Source of the DNA: Aquimarina mycalae
GTDB taxonomy: Bacteria; Bacteroidota; Bacteroidia; Flavobacteriales; Flavobacteriaceae
Direction of reading: 5' to 3'
Length of the DNA: 64,000 nt
Assembly: GCF_029906345.1 (NCBI RefSeq)
Contig: NZ_JARYGY010000011.1
Span: 46,465 to 110,464, forward strand
Shown: piece after piece, positions 27,393 to 36,601 of the stretch
How positions within the stretch are numbered: the first letter of the stretch is position 1
Layout: every line of letters starts with the position of its first letter
Program-made: the position numbers and the translations under genes
The notes under the pieces: model-generated
What the model was told of the DNA's origin: nothing
Database searches by the model: none
What the model saw: only the letters and a program-made list of their open reading frames with translations

Positions 27393-28355
27393 ATGTCTAA
27401 AACTAAATTGAATAGATTTTCTTTAAAAAGAAATAATGTCAAAACATTTTTGTTTTTTTTGGCATTTACTTCCTTATTATGGCTTCTGATACAATTCTCT
27501 AAGAATTATACCAAAGAAGTCGAAGTAGCAATCCACTATACTAATTTACCAGAAGATAGAATCTTACATGATGAGAGTGATCAAACATTAAAATTAACAC
27601 TTAATGGTAACGGCTTTAGATTAATAAATCATAGTTGGAGTAAACCTTTATTACAGTTTGATGTTAGCGACGCTGTTGCAGCCGATGATGATGAATATTA
27701 TTTTTTAATTGATCAAGGAGGTCAGTTATTAAAGGAAAAACTAGATTTTAATGGTAGAATACTATCTTTTCGAAAAGATACCTTACAGGTTAAATTAGAT
27801 GTTAATTTAGAGAAAAAAATTCCGATAAGACTAGTAAAAGAAATAGATTATGTTCCTGGGTATGGAAGTGATAAGGGAGTTGTGCTTTCGCCAGATTCTA
27901 TTGTAATAAGCGGACCCAAAAGAATTGTTGATACCATACATTATGTAGTCACTGAAAACCTGAAATTTGAAGGGTTAAATACTAATAATCAAACGACCTT
28001 ACCTATAAAAATAGATTCATTACCTGCAAGAATTAAAGTGTTACCTAAAGAAGTAGAAGCATCTATTGAGGTTAGTAAGTTTACCGAAGGGAGTCAGGAA
28101 ATTCCAATTACATTAATAAATGTGCCAGAAGGAAAAGAGATTAAAATATTTCCTAAAGAAGTGAGAGTTGTATACCGAGTAGGTCTTGATAAGTACAATG
28201 AAATTAATCTTAGAGATTTTAAAGTCATTGCAGACTATAACAAAGTTTCAGAAGATAGTTCTTTTTTAATCCTTGAATTAGTAGATATGCCATCATCCTC
28301 TATTCATGATGTTAGGTTACAGGATAAACAAGTTCAATTTGTAATCTTGAATTAA
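27393..28355 (+). CDS. YbbR-like (CdaR-type) membrane protein
   Basis: The 320-residue protein has one N-terminal membrane helix (VKTFLFFLAFTSLLWLLIQF, about 16-35) followed by extracytoplasmic YbbR-like beta repeats, for example IPIRLVKEIDYVPGYG and VVLSPDSIVISGPKRIVD. YbbR/CdaR proteins regulate the c-di-AMP cyclase CdaA in Firmicutes; cdaA itself is not in this window. It lies between a glycosyltransferase and coaE (3 bp gap), the usual flavobacterial order. Confidence 0.85.
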   Translation: MSKTKLNRFSLKRNNVKTFLFFLAFTSLLWLLIQFSKNYTKEVEVAIHYTNLPEDRILHDESDQTLKLTLNGNGFRLINHSWSKPLLQFDVSDAVAADDDEYYFLIDQGGQLLKEKLDFNGRILSFRKDTLQVKLDVNLEKKIPIRLVKEIDYVPGYGSDKGVVLSPDSIVISGPKRIVDTIHYVVTENLKFEGLNTNNQTTLPIKIDSLPARIKVLPKEVEASIEVSKFTEGSQEIPITLINVPEGKEIKIFPKEVRVVYRVGLDKYNEINLRDFKVIADYNKVSEDSSFLILELVDMPSSSIHDVRLQDKQVQFVILN

Positions 28356-28358
28356 GGA

Positions 28359-28937
28359 ATGAAAATCGTAGGACTTACAGGTGGAATTGGTAGCGGAAAA
28401 TCTACAGTTGCTAAAATGTTTAAAAAACTAGGAGCATCAATTTATATTGCCGATGATGAGGCTAAGAAGTTAATGAATGAAGATGATGATGTTAAAAAAC
28501 AGATACTACAATTATTAGGGAAGGAGTCCTATGTATCAGGAGAATTAAACAGACCTTTTATTGCTGATAAGGTTTTTAATGATAAAAGTTTATTAGAAAA
28601 GCTAAATGCTATTGTGCATCCCGCAGTTGCCAATCATTTTATAACTTGGAAACAGAAACAAAAAGGAGCATATGTTATAAAAGAAGCCGCTATTTTATTT
28701 GAAAACAGTGGTTATAAACAATGTGATTATACTATTCTTGTAACTGCTCCCGAAGAAACGAGAATTGAGCGAGTATTAAAACGAGATCATACTACTAGAA
28801 CGCAGGTTTTAGCTCGATTAAAGAATCAATGGTTAGATTCTAAAAAGATTCCGCTTGCAGATTTTGTGATAATTAATACGAAATTAGAAGAAACTTGGCT
28901 TCAAGTTCAGCAAATTCATAATAAATTAGCTCTTTAA
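28359..28937 (+). CDS. coaE: dephospho-CoA kinase CoaE
   Basis: CoaE phosphorylates the ribose 3'-hydroxyl of dephospho-CoA, the last step of coenzyme A synthesis. The 192-residue protein has the P-loop GGIGSGKS (8-15), the conserved ADDEAKKLM (nucleotide/CoA region) and the lid HTTRTQVLARLKNQW. It is co-directional with the YbbR-like gene and ends the unit before the two-component system. Confidence 0.95.
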   Translation: MKIVGLTGGIGSGKSTVAKMFKKLGASIYIADDEAKKLMNEDDDVKKQILQLLGKESYVSGELNRPFIADKVFNDKSLLEKLNAIVHPAVANHFITWKQKQKGAYVIKEAAILFENSGYKQCDYTILVTAPEETRIERVLKRDHTTRTQVLARLKNQWLDSKKIPLADFVIINTKLEETWLQVQQIHNKLAL

Positions 28938-28966
28938 ATCTATTATTTTCATAATCTTTCATTTTG

Positions 28967-29004
28967 TTAACATTTGGTTAAACCCTAAAGTAGCTAAATG
29001 TTAA
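28967..29004. promoter_or_regulatory. inverted repeat upstream of the histidine kinase gene
   Basis: TTAACATTT (28967-28975) and AAATGTTAA (28996-29004) are perfect inverted 9-mers 20 bp apart. A second overlapping motif, TTAAC-atttg-GTTAA, sits at its left end. The right arm lies just upstream of the -7 element at 29010, a position suited to a regulator such as the response regulator encoded by the same operon. Confidence 0.5.
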
Positions 29005-29009
29005 AGTCT

Positions 29010-29017
29010 TACTTTTG
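29010..29017 (+). promoter_or_regulatory. -7 promoter element of the two-component operon
   Basis: TACTTTTG matches TAnnTTTG and ends 4 bp before the ATG at 29022, again implying a leaderless or nearly leaderless transcript. Confidence 0.6.
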
Positions 29018-29021
29018 ACCT

Positions 29022-30596
29022 ATGAATAGAAGGTTATTCGTATTGTTAATCCTCCTGATGAGTTTGTCATTGATAGGGATTATTTTTGTACAAGGGTATT
29101 GGATTCAAAACACAGTAGAGAATAACAAGGAACAGTTTTCTTTTAACGCAAAGCAAATTTTGATTTCTGTTTCTAATAAGATTGAATATAGGGAGTTTGA
29201 AGAAATGTATTATCCCTTACAGGAAATATTAGATAGCATTAAACCTGATGATAAACCTGATAATAAAACAATACAGCAGCTCTTAGACATAAGTTTTGAT
29301 CGTGGATCATTTGCGTTTGCTGATGGTGTATTAGAGGAAGATCATAAGCTGTTTTCTTCGTTTATCGATTTTAATATTGACACTGTAAAATTGAAAGATA
29401 TTTTAAATAGAAATGCAGAAACAATTAATTTAGATAAAGAAGAAAATTACAGAGTTAAAGAAAGATCGAAATCAAAATTAGATAGATTAAGTGCGTTAAC
29501 TGATCTACAACGAAGAGATTTCGAAATTGTAATAGATGAATTGGCAAATTTTATACCTATTCATCGAAGAGTAAAAAAAGGAGAAGTTCAGAAATTGCTA
29601 AAAAAGGAATTAGCTGAACGTGATATGAAAGTTGATTTTGAGTATGCTATATATAGTAACGCATTAGCTACTCGAGTACGTTCTGATGATTTTAGTTTAG
29701 ATTCTCCAGCTGCTACTTTTGCGGTTCCTCTTTTTGTGAATGAAGAAGGATCAAGTAGGTATCAGTTGTACGTTAATTTTACAGGTAAGAATCGGTATAT
29801 TTTATCGACTATTAAAGGAATGGCAATCCTGTCGATAATATTTACATTGGTTATCGTAGTGGCATATTCAAGTGCATTATCTCAGTTACTGCAACAAAGG
29901 CAGATATCTCAGATAAAAACGGATTTTATCAACAATATGACACATGAGCTTAAAACACCCATAGCTACGATTAATTTAGCTTTGGATGCTATTAAAAACC
30001 CAAAAATTGCTGGTGATCCTGAAAAAGTAAAACGATATATGGTGATGATTCGTGAAGAAAATAAACGAATGCATGCACAAGTTGAAAATGTATTGAGAAT
30101 TTCTCAGCTCGAAAAAAATGAGTTGAATATTAAAAAAGAAAGACTTGAATTACATGATATAATAGAAGATGCTATAACTCATGTTTCTCTTATTGTAGAA
30201 AATAGAGAAGGGTATATAAAAACGCATTTAGGAGCGTTAAAGTCTACTATTCTAGCTAATGATAGTCATATGACGAATGTGGTGGTCAATGTTTTGGATA
30301 ATGCAATTAAGTATTCTGAAGGAGCGCCAAAGATTGATATTTATACAGAAAATGTAAAAAATAGTATTGTCCTAAAAATACGTGATCAAGGAGTGGGTAT
30401 GAGTAAGGTTGCTCAGAAAAAAATCTTCGAAAAGTTCTTTAGAGAACATACTGGAGATTTGCACAACGTTAAAGGTCACGGGTTGGGACTAACATATGTA
30501 AAACGAATCATAGATGATCATCATGGTCAAATATGGGTGGAGAGCGAACGGGGAAAAGGCTCCACATTTATAACTAAATTACCGTTAATATCTTAA
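29022..30596 (+). CDS. membrane sensor histidine kinase
   Basis: The 524-residue protein has a membrane helix near 9-28, an extracytoplasmic sensor region (about 30-260) without recognisable fold, a second helix (about 262-285), a HisKA domain with the phosphorylated His308 in NNMTHELKTPIATI, and a HATPase_c domain with N-box NVLDNAIKYSE and G-box GHGLGLTYVKRIIDDHHG. The partner response regulator starts 3 bp after its stop. The pair resembles the RprXY-like regulators of Bacteroidetes; the signal is unknown. Confidence 0.92.
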   Translation: MNRRLFVLLILLMSLSLIGIIFVQGYWIQNTVENNKEQFSFNAKQILISVSNKIEYREFEEMYYPLQEILDSIKPDDKPDNKTIQQLLDISFDRGSFAFADGVLEEDHKLFSSFIDFNIDTVKLKDILNRNAETINLDKEENYRVKERSKSKLDRLSALTDLQRRDFEIVIDELANFIPIHRRVKKGEVQKLLKKELAERDMKVDFEYAIYSNALATRVRSDDFSLDSPAATFAVPLFVNEEGSSRYQLYVNFTGKNRYILSTIKGMAILSIIFTLVIVVAYSSALSQLLQQRQISQIKTDFINNMTHELKTPIATINLALDAIKNPKIAGDPEKVKRYMVMIREENKRMHAQVENVLRISQLEKNELNIKKERLELHDIIEDAITHVSLIVENREGYIKTHLGALKSTILANDSHMTNVVVNVLDNAIKYSEGAPKIDIYTENVKNSIVLKIRDQGVGMSKVAQKKIFEKFFREHTGDLHNVKGHGLGLTYVKRIIDDHHGQIWVESERGKGSTFITKLPLIS

Positions 30597-30599
30597 AAT

Positions 30600-31313
30600 A
30601 TGGAAACAGAAAACAAAAAGATTTTGCTTGTAGAAGATGATCCGAATTTTGGAACAGTACTAAAGGATTATCTAGTTATGAACGATTATGATGTTGTACA
30701 CGCTAAAAATGGTATGGAAGGCTTCGAAAAGTTCAAAAAAGATGATTATGATATGTGTATCCTGGATGTAATGATGCCGTATAAGGACGGATTTACTCTT
30801 GCAAAAGAAATAAGGGATAAGAATGAAGAAGTGCCAATTATATTCTTAACAGCAAAAGCAATGAAAGAAGATGTGCTTAAAGGATATAAAGTAGGAGCAG
30901 ACGATTATCTTAATAAGCCTTTTGATAGTGAGGTGTTATTGATGAAAATACAAGCGATCATGCAACGTAAGAGTACAGAATCTGTTGCTGATAGTAAACA
31001 GTTTGAATTTAAAATAGGTGGATTTCACCTTAATTCTAAACTTAGGTTCCTTACGTTTAGAGAAGAAGATCCTATCAAACTTTCTCCTAAAGAGAATGAA
31101 TTATTACGTTTATTAGCATTACATCTTAATGATTTAATGCCTCGTGAATTAGCACTTACAAAAATATGGAGAGATGATAATTATTTTACTTCTCGAAGTA
31201 TGGATGTATATATTGCTAAGCTTAGGAAATATTTAAAGAAAGATGAGAACGTGGAAATCTTAAATATCCATGGAGAAGGGTTTAGACTTGTTGTAAGAAG
31301 TGATGAATCCTAA
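30600..31313 (+). CDS. OmpR/PhoB-family response regulator
   Basis: The 237-residue protein has a receiver domain (1-120) with the phospho-acceptor Asp56 (CILDVMMP), acidic pair ED at 12-13 and the Lys in DYLNKPFD. It is followed by a winged-helix DNA-binding domain (about 135-232) with LSPKENELLRLLALH and MDVYIAKLRKYLKK. It forms an operon with the histidine kinase. Its targets are unknown, but the inverted repeat upstream of the kinase is a candidate autoregulatory site. Confidence 0.93.
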   Translation: METENKKILLVEDDPNFGTVLKDYLVMNDYDVVHAKNGMEGFEKFKKDDYDMCILDVMMPYKDGFTLAKEIRDKNEEVPIIFLTAKAMKEDVLKGYKVGADDYLNKPFDSEVLLMKIQAIMQRKSTESVADSKQFEFKIGGFHLNSKLRFLTFREEDPIKLSPKENELLRLLALHLNDLMPRELALTKIWRDDNYFTSRSMDVYIAKLRKYLKKDENVEILNIHGEGFRLVVRSDES

Positions 31314-31338
31314 TAACGGTAATGATTGTATCAAAAAT

Positions 31339-31369
31339 AAATCGCTATAGTAATAATCTATAGCGATTT
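31339..31369. terminator. bidirectional terminator between the response regulator and miaA
   Basis: AAATCGCTATAG (31339-31350) pairs with CTATAGCGATTT (31358-31369) around a 7-base loop; A-rich on the left and T-rich on the right, so it can serve both converging genes. The right arm includes the miaA stop codon. Confidence 0.8.
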
Positions 31370-32263
31370 TTCTTTGATATATTCTATAGTAGCTTCGGCA
31401 TTGTCTTGATAATCAAACCAAGTAATTTCTTGGTCCTTTTTAAACCAGGTAAGTTGTCTTTTTGCAAAACGACGAGTATTTTTTTTAATCTCTGAAATGG
31501 CAACGTCTAGTTCGCAATTACCATCAATAAATTCGAAAATCTCTTTGTAGCCTACAGTATTCAATGCATTCAACAATTTGTTAGGGTATAGTCTCTTTAC
31601 TTCTTCAAGTAACCCTTCTTGAATCATCAAATCTACTCTTTGATTAATTCTATTGTAAATAATCTCTCTTTCTGCAGTAATGCCTACTTTAATGATATTA
31701 AATGGCCGTTTTTTGGCTGTTTTAGTAATAAAAGAAGAATAAGGTTTGCCACTACTGATGCATACTTCTAAAGCTCGCATTACTCTATGTGTATTCTGTA
31801 GATCTACTTTTTCATAATGTACAGGATCCAATATTTTTAATTGTTCTTGTAAAACCTCTAACCCTTGTTCTTTGTATTTTTTTTGTAGTTCTTCTCTAAC
31901 AGTGCTTTTAATGTCAGGAAAACTATCCAGTCCCTTGGTCACCGCATCAATATATAATCCTGAGCCACCCACTAAAATAGCATACTTGTTTTTTTTGAAA
32001 AGCTCATCTATAGTCCTTAACGCGTCTTTTTCAAAATCACCTACGGTATAAGAATTGTGTATACTTGTATGTTGGATGTAGTGATGTTTTGCTTGCTGTA
32101 ATTCTTCAGGGTCAGGAACAGCGGTACCGATACACATTTCTTTATAAAATTGCCTACTATCTGCAGAAACAATCTCACAATTAAAATGTTTGGCGAGTGT
32201 AATGCTTAAACTAGTCTTACCAATCGCAGTTGGACCAATAATTACTATAAGGTTATTCTTCAT
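31358..32263 (-). CDS. miaA: tRNA dimethylallyltransferase MiaA
   Basis: MiaA adds a dimethylallyl group to A37 of tRNAs reading UNN codons. From the ATG at 32263 the protein has 301 residues and opens with IVIIGPTAIGKTSLS (P-loop 10-18), followed by VSADSRQFYKEM and the YDxxN-like AILVGGSGLYIDAV and the C-terminal RRFAKRQLTWFK, all diagnostic. A longer in-frame start at 32305 lies inside the upstream channel gene and is unlikely; the chosen start still overlaps that gene by 11 bp. Confidence 0.95.
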   Translation of the reverse strand: MKNNLIVIIGPTAIGKTSLSITLAKHFNCEIVSADSRQFYKEMCIGTAVPDPEELQQAKHHYIQHTSIHNSYTVGDFEKDALRTIDELFKKNKYAILVGGSGLYIDAVTKGLDSFPDIKSTVREELQKKYKEQGLEVLQEQLKILDPVHYEKVDLQNTHRVMRALEVCISSGKPYSSFITKTAKKRPFNIIKVGITAEREIIYNRINQRVDLMIQEGLLEEVKRLYPNKLLNALNTVGYKEIFEFIDGNCELDVAISEIKKNTRRFAKRQLTWFKKDQEITWFDYQDNAEATIEYIKEKSL

Positions 32264-33092
32264 TAAATAATGTTTGTCCACAATTATGACAAAATTTAGA
32301 ATCATCTAAATGGTCATTTTCATTGCAATTTCCACAATGTTGTGTGTTAAGAGGAATAGCATTCTTTTTGGTTTGTTGAGTATATTCAGCACTTACAATC
32401 CCTGTAGGAACAGCAATGATTCCATATCCCATAATCATTACTATCGAAGCTATAAATTGTCCTAATGGAGTTTCTGGTGAAATATCTCCATACCCAACAG
32501 TTGTGAGTGTAACAATACACCAATATACACTTCTTGGAATACTATTAAATCCATGTTCAGGGCCTTCAATAAGATACATGACAGTTCCTAAAATTATCGC
32601 GACAATTAAAACGGCAAATAAAAAGACAGATATTTTTGGTCTACTAGCTCTTAAGGCTTTTACCAGATTGTTAGATTCACCAATGAACCTTGCTAATTTT
32701 AAAATTCTAAATACACGTAATAAACGTAAAGCTCTTAAAGCAACAAGCGCATGTGTACCCACAAATAATATAGATAAATATTTTGGTATAGTAGATAATA
32801 AATCTATAACACCATAAAAACTAAAAATGTAAGTTCTTGGCTTGGAAATAGAAATGATTCTTAAAAAATACTCAATGGTAAATACGATAGTAATAACCCA
32901 TTCTAATATGTTAAATAAAGAGGCGTATTGCTCGTTGATATAAGAGACACTTTCTAGCATTACTAGTACGATACTGGCAAGAATCATAGTTAGGATAATT
33001 AGATCAAAAGATTTGCCAGCTCTTGTATCGGCCTCATAAATGACCTCGTGTAATTTATCTTTCCAGGTTTTATGTTGCGAATTGTTTTTCAA
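32253..33092 (-). CDS. voltage-gated-type potassium channel with C-terminal zinc ribbon
   Basis: The 279-residue protein has six membrane segments. S4 is arginine-rich (LRALRLLRVFRILKLARF, about 119-136) and the pore filter is TTVGYGD (197-203), placing it in the Kv-like ion transporter family. The cytoplasmic tail carries four cysteines in CxxC pairs (Cys253, Cys256, Cys268, Cys271), a short zinc ribbon. The tail may sense metal or redox state or bind a partner; this is inference. The gene overlaps miaA by 11 bp. Confidence 0.9.
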   Translation of the reverse strand: MKNNSQHKTWKDKLHEVIYEADTRAGKSFDLIILTMILASIVLVMLESVSYINEQYASLFNILEWVITIVFTIEYFLRIISISKPRTYIFSFYGVIDLLSTIPKYLSILFVGTHALVALRALRLLRVFRILKLARFIGESNNLVKALRASRPKISVFLFAVLIVAIILGTVMYLIEGPEHGFNSIPRSVYWCIVTLTTVGYGDISPETPLGQFIASIVMIMGYGIIAVPTGIVSAEYTQQTKKNAIPLNTQHCGNCNENDHLDDSKFCHNCGQTLFNEE

Positions 33093-33124
33093 AATGTGTG
33101 TTTTATACTAATGTAATGAAAAAA

Positions 33125-35095
33125 TTAATTATTTTTTTTAATTGTTATTATTGAGTTGTTTTCCATATCAACTATTAAGTTGAAGAATTTTTTTAGAGAA
33201 CTATAAAAATCTGTTGGATAATATGAGGATAAAAACGTAATATTATGATTGATCAACAAGATATTACCTTGCGTCTGAAAATTTAAACTTAATTTCCCTA
33301 ATTTTTCTGGTAATGAATAATTTAAATTCTTCGGGATATCTAGAAATTGATAATTGTCAGGAATTTCAATAGAAACCAAATAGGTATATGAATCTCTGTA
33401 TCCAAAATCAACAGGATATGTTCTTTCATTAAGTTTAAAAGGATTCTCGGTAAAAAATGGCTTTATAAAAGGTTTCAAATAGATGATATCTTCAATTTTA
33501 TCCGCGGTTTGAGTAAACTCGATTTCTTCTATAAATGGTTGTTCAGGATTATCTTCGTTTTGAACTTTTTTATTAGAAATAGAGATACTTTCATCGTCAC
33601 CAATAATTCTAGCTAAAAATTTTTCTTTTGATAATTTATTGAATTGATTTCTTTTGAAATTACCGTGATATCCCCCATAGATATACTTTGCAGTACCTTT
33701 AAATACTAATGCCTCGTCTAAAGTGAGCTTTTCTTTATAGTAAAAAGAAGAACGATTGTTTGGCTTTATATTGATCCAAGAGCTCCCTTTTTTAAAATCC
33801 AAAAGTCGCGCATATTGATTTAAACATCTAAAAGGAATTTGGCCAAATGCAAGGGTGTTCTCTGTTGCATCCAGTAAGTGGGTTTTTCCATCTAATGTTA
33901 ATTGAACAATAAGATAATTGAAATCAGAAAGAACAGGATGTATTTTGGTAGCATATCCATTCGTTCTGGTTGATAATAGTACTGGTTTTACAGAAAACCC
34001 TTGATGTTTAAATGTATTGTGTAATAAAATATTGATTTCTGCTACATTTCCTGTTTTAGATTCAATAATTCTTTTTATTTCAACATCTCTAAAAATACTA
34101 TACTTCCCATTCCATGAATAATTATTTGCCAGATGTGTGTAGATAGCTTTGGCCTTATCAATGCCAATTGGCATTGTTTGTATAGTTTCGGGAAGAACAT
34201 TTTTAGTGGCATTAACCTTCTTTAACTGAACTCCAATTGTTTTTTTTGATTTAAGTTCTTTATCTACGTTTTTCCAGGTTTCGGTATACTTTTTATTGAC
34301 ACCATCAAACCCTTTAAATTCTTTAAGTTCATATTCTACACGAGAAAAATAGTTCTTTTTGGCAGTCATGTACTTTTCTTCCTTAAATGCAGGAATATTT
34401 CTCATAACATATTGGTTATGGGCGCAATCTGCAACTCCTCCGCCTCCTACATTGAGGCATGCTCTCTTAATTGAAGATTCATTGGTATCTAATTTTAATG
34501 GACCAACCAATCTAATATTATACAGATAATTTCCAGGAAGATCTGCAATATATTCACTGTGTAGTTTAGGGATATTATCCTGAAAATCCCAACCATTAAA
34601 ATTAAATATAAACGGAGATTCTGTTTGATAAGAGTAGGTGAGAACAGATCCTGGTTTTACATTAGGGAACGTAAATTTAATTAATGTATAATGTTCGTTA
34701 TATTCCTCTTGATAAACCCGACTTTCTTCTAATTTGGTTTTTACAACCCTACCATTTTCGAAATTATAGGTATAAGCAACTAAGTTTCTATAGGTTTCTT
34801 TTCTTTTATCATTTCTATATAAAAGTATTTCAATTTTGCTTTTATGAAATCCTTCTTTGTTAAGTATCTTGATTTTTCTATTGTAATCAGTAAGTAGGTT
34901 ATAGTTTCTTCCATTTTCTATCCTACTATATCCTTTTTCATAAATATAAAAGGCGTTGGCGGTACTATCTTTTTCGTAAGAGATACCTTTTACATCAGCT
35001 TCACTAACTACTAAGCTTTTATAATTGTACCCTTCCTGAGCATAGCTAAAGAACGAAAATAATATAAAGTAGATCAAAAAATGTAGTAGTTGCAT
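33125..35095 (-). CDS. DUF3857 / transglutaminase-like secreted protein
   Basis: The 656-residue protein has a signal peptide (LHFLIYFILFSFFSYAQ) and an N-terminal DUF3857 domain (about 50-230). A transglutaminase-like region (about 300-400) follows, but the usual Cys-His-Asp triad is not clear: the segment around GNVAEINILLHNTFKHQGF has no Cys at the expected place (family: GxCxE/D). It is therefore probably a catalytically inactive transglutaminase-like protein, common in Bacteroidetes cell envelopes. No operon partner is evident (42 bp to the next feature). Confidence 0.8.
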   Translation of the reverse strand: MQLLHFLIYFILFSFFSYAQEGYNYKSLVVSEADVKGISYEKDSTANAFYIYEKGYSRIENGRNYNLLTDYNRKIKILNKEGFHKSKIEILLYRNDKRKETYRNLVAYTYNFENGRVVKTKLEESRVYQEEYNEHYTLIKFTFPNVKPGSVLTYSYQTESPFIFNFNGWDFQDNIPKLHSEYIADLPGNYLYNIRLVGPLKLDTNESSIKRACLNVGGGGVADCAHNQYVMRNIPAFKEEKYMTAKKNYFSRVEYELKEFKGFDGVNKKYTETWKNVDKELKSKKTIGVQLKKVNATKNVLPETIQTMPIGIDKAKAIYTHLANNYSWNGKYSIFRDVEIKRIIESKTGNVAEINILLHNTFKHQGFSVKPVLLSTRTNGYATKIHPVLSDFNYLIVQLTLDGKTHLLDATENTLAFGQIPFRCLNQYARLLDFKKGSSWINIKPNNRSSFYYKEKLTLDEALVFKGTAKYIYGGYHGNFKRNQFNKLSKEKFLARIIGDDESISISNKKVQNEDNPEQPFIEEIEFTQTADKIEDIIYLKPFIKPFFTENPFKLNERTYPVDFGYRDSYTYLVSIEIPDNYQFLDIPKNLNYSLPEKLGKLSLNFQTQGNILLINHNITFLSSYYPTDFYSSLKKFFNLIVDMENNSIITIKKNN

Positions 35096-35145
35096 GTATA
35101 GATATGTTGTTTTTATAACTTTTAGTTGCCTTTACAACCAAAATG

Positions 35146-36534
35146 TTACCTTTTTAGGTCAATTTTATTTTTGTCTAATGCAAGTACCTTTAACTTTTTA
35201 TGTTGTCGCGTATAACTTTGAATAATATGTTGTGCATCCCGATTATGACTCATAGGAGTAATAATAGATCTTAGAATATCTATATTATTAATCTGATGAT
35301 TTAGGTTAAAATATCCTATCCCTTTAAATTTACCTCCTTCTATTAGAATAACACTTTGTTCATCTATATCACGACCACGATCTATAACAATCATATCTTT
35401 ATTGCCAAACGAGTTATTATGAATAAGTAGTTGAACACGGGTATTGTATTCTTCTATGGATTCAGTTAGAATACAGGCTCCATTACATTGTTTGATTGTA
35501 TAATTAAAGCAGTTTCCATTTCCTTTATCCAATCCCATTAATTTCTGACAAAGTTTGTATTCTTCTGTCCAGCGATGCATAAACGATTTTGCTTGCTGTC
35601 TATTGGTGAATGTAGTGATACTTGGTTTATCGCTATCTACTTTTTTTACTTCAAGATTTGTGTAACCATTCTCATCATTGAATTGATATAATGCATGATC
35701 AAATTTAGTTCTTTTAAGTGCTCTATTATACTTAGGTTTATTCAGTTTTATCTCTTCATTTTCCTTTAGTAAAGCTAGTAATTCACTACCAGTAACTTGA
35801 TACGTAATACGATTTACTTCTTCTTGAATTCTTTTAGATTTTCTATTGTCGTTCGTAAAATGTTGCGTAACTCGTTTTTTAATATTTTTACTTTTTCCGA
35901 TATAGATGATAGTACCATCTTCGCGATGCATATAGTAAACACCTGTTGTAGAAGGTACACTTTCAATTAATTTGAGTAGTTTGTCATCTACCTTTCTTTT
36001 AGTTTCAGAGCGCACGGTTTTAATAAGAATGTCCTTTTCTATATCTTTGGATAGTAAAAGCTTAAAAAGTTTTACAGTAGCTTGAGCATCTCCCGTAGCT
36101 CTATGTCTATCGGATAGAGGGATTCCTAAACTGCGAACCAGTTTTCCTAAGCTATAAGATTTTTGATCTGGAATGAGTTTTTGAGAAAGTTCTACAGTAC
36201 AAAGAGATTGTCTCTCAAAATCAAAACCTAATCTATTAAACTCGGTTCTTAAGATTCGATAATCAAAAGAAGCATTGTGAGCAACAATAATACAATCGGT
36301 AGTAATCTCTACAATTCTTTTTGCAACCTCATAAAATTTAGGTGCATTTAGAAGCATTTTATTGTTTATTCCAGTCAGATTTACAACAAAGGGTTGTATG
36401 GGTCTTTCTGGGTTAACAAGGCTAATAAATTGGTCAACTACCTTGTGACCATCAAATTTATAGATTGCAATTTCTGTAATTCCTTCTTCATTATATTTTC
36501 CTCCTGTGGTTTCTATATCTAAAATTGCGTACAT
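35146..36534 (-). CDS. DEDDh exonuclease fused to GIY-YIG nuclease domain
   Basis: The start MYAILDIETTGG at 36534 is typical of the family and gives 462 residues; a longer in-frame start at 36627 lies inside the upstream gene. The N-terminal DnaQ-like 3'-5' exonuclease has DxE at 6-8, AHNASFDYRIL and HRATGDA (ExoI-III with the DEDDh His). A UvrC/Cho-type GIY-YIG domain follows (TGVYYMHREDGTIIYIGKSKNIKKR, about 195-225), then a region with a Cys-rich CFNYTIKQCNGAC stretch like UvrC. Such fusions are known in Bacteroidetes and actinobacteria and are thought to act in DNA repair. Confidence 0.88.
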   Translation of the reverse strand: MYAILDIETTGGKYNEEGITEIAIYKFDGHKVVDQFISLVNPERPIQPFVVNLTGINNKMLLNAPKFYEVAKRIVEITTDCIIVAHNASFDYRILRTEFNRLGFDFERQSLCTVELSQKLIPDQKSYSLGKLVRSLGIPLSDRHRATGDAQATVKLFKLLLSKDIEKDILIKTVRSETKRKVDDKLLKLIESVPSTTGVYYMHREDGTIIYIGKSKNIKKRVTQHFTNDNRKSKRIQEEVNRITYQVTGSELLALLKENEEIKLNKPKYNRALKRTKFDHALYQFNDENGYTNLEVKKVDSDKPSITTFTNRQQAKSFMHRWTEEYKLCQKLMGLDKGNGNCFNYTIKQCNGACILTESIEEYNTRVQLLIHNNSFGNKDMIVIDRGRDIDEQSVILIEGGKFKGIGYFNLNHQINNIDILRSIITPMSHNRDAQHIIQSYTRQHKKLKVLALDKNKIDLKR

Positions 36535-36601
36535 CATACGTTTTTGGCGGGGTAGTCTATAGGTATTAGTTTGTTTTATTTTTTGTATAAAGTTACATTT
36601 T

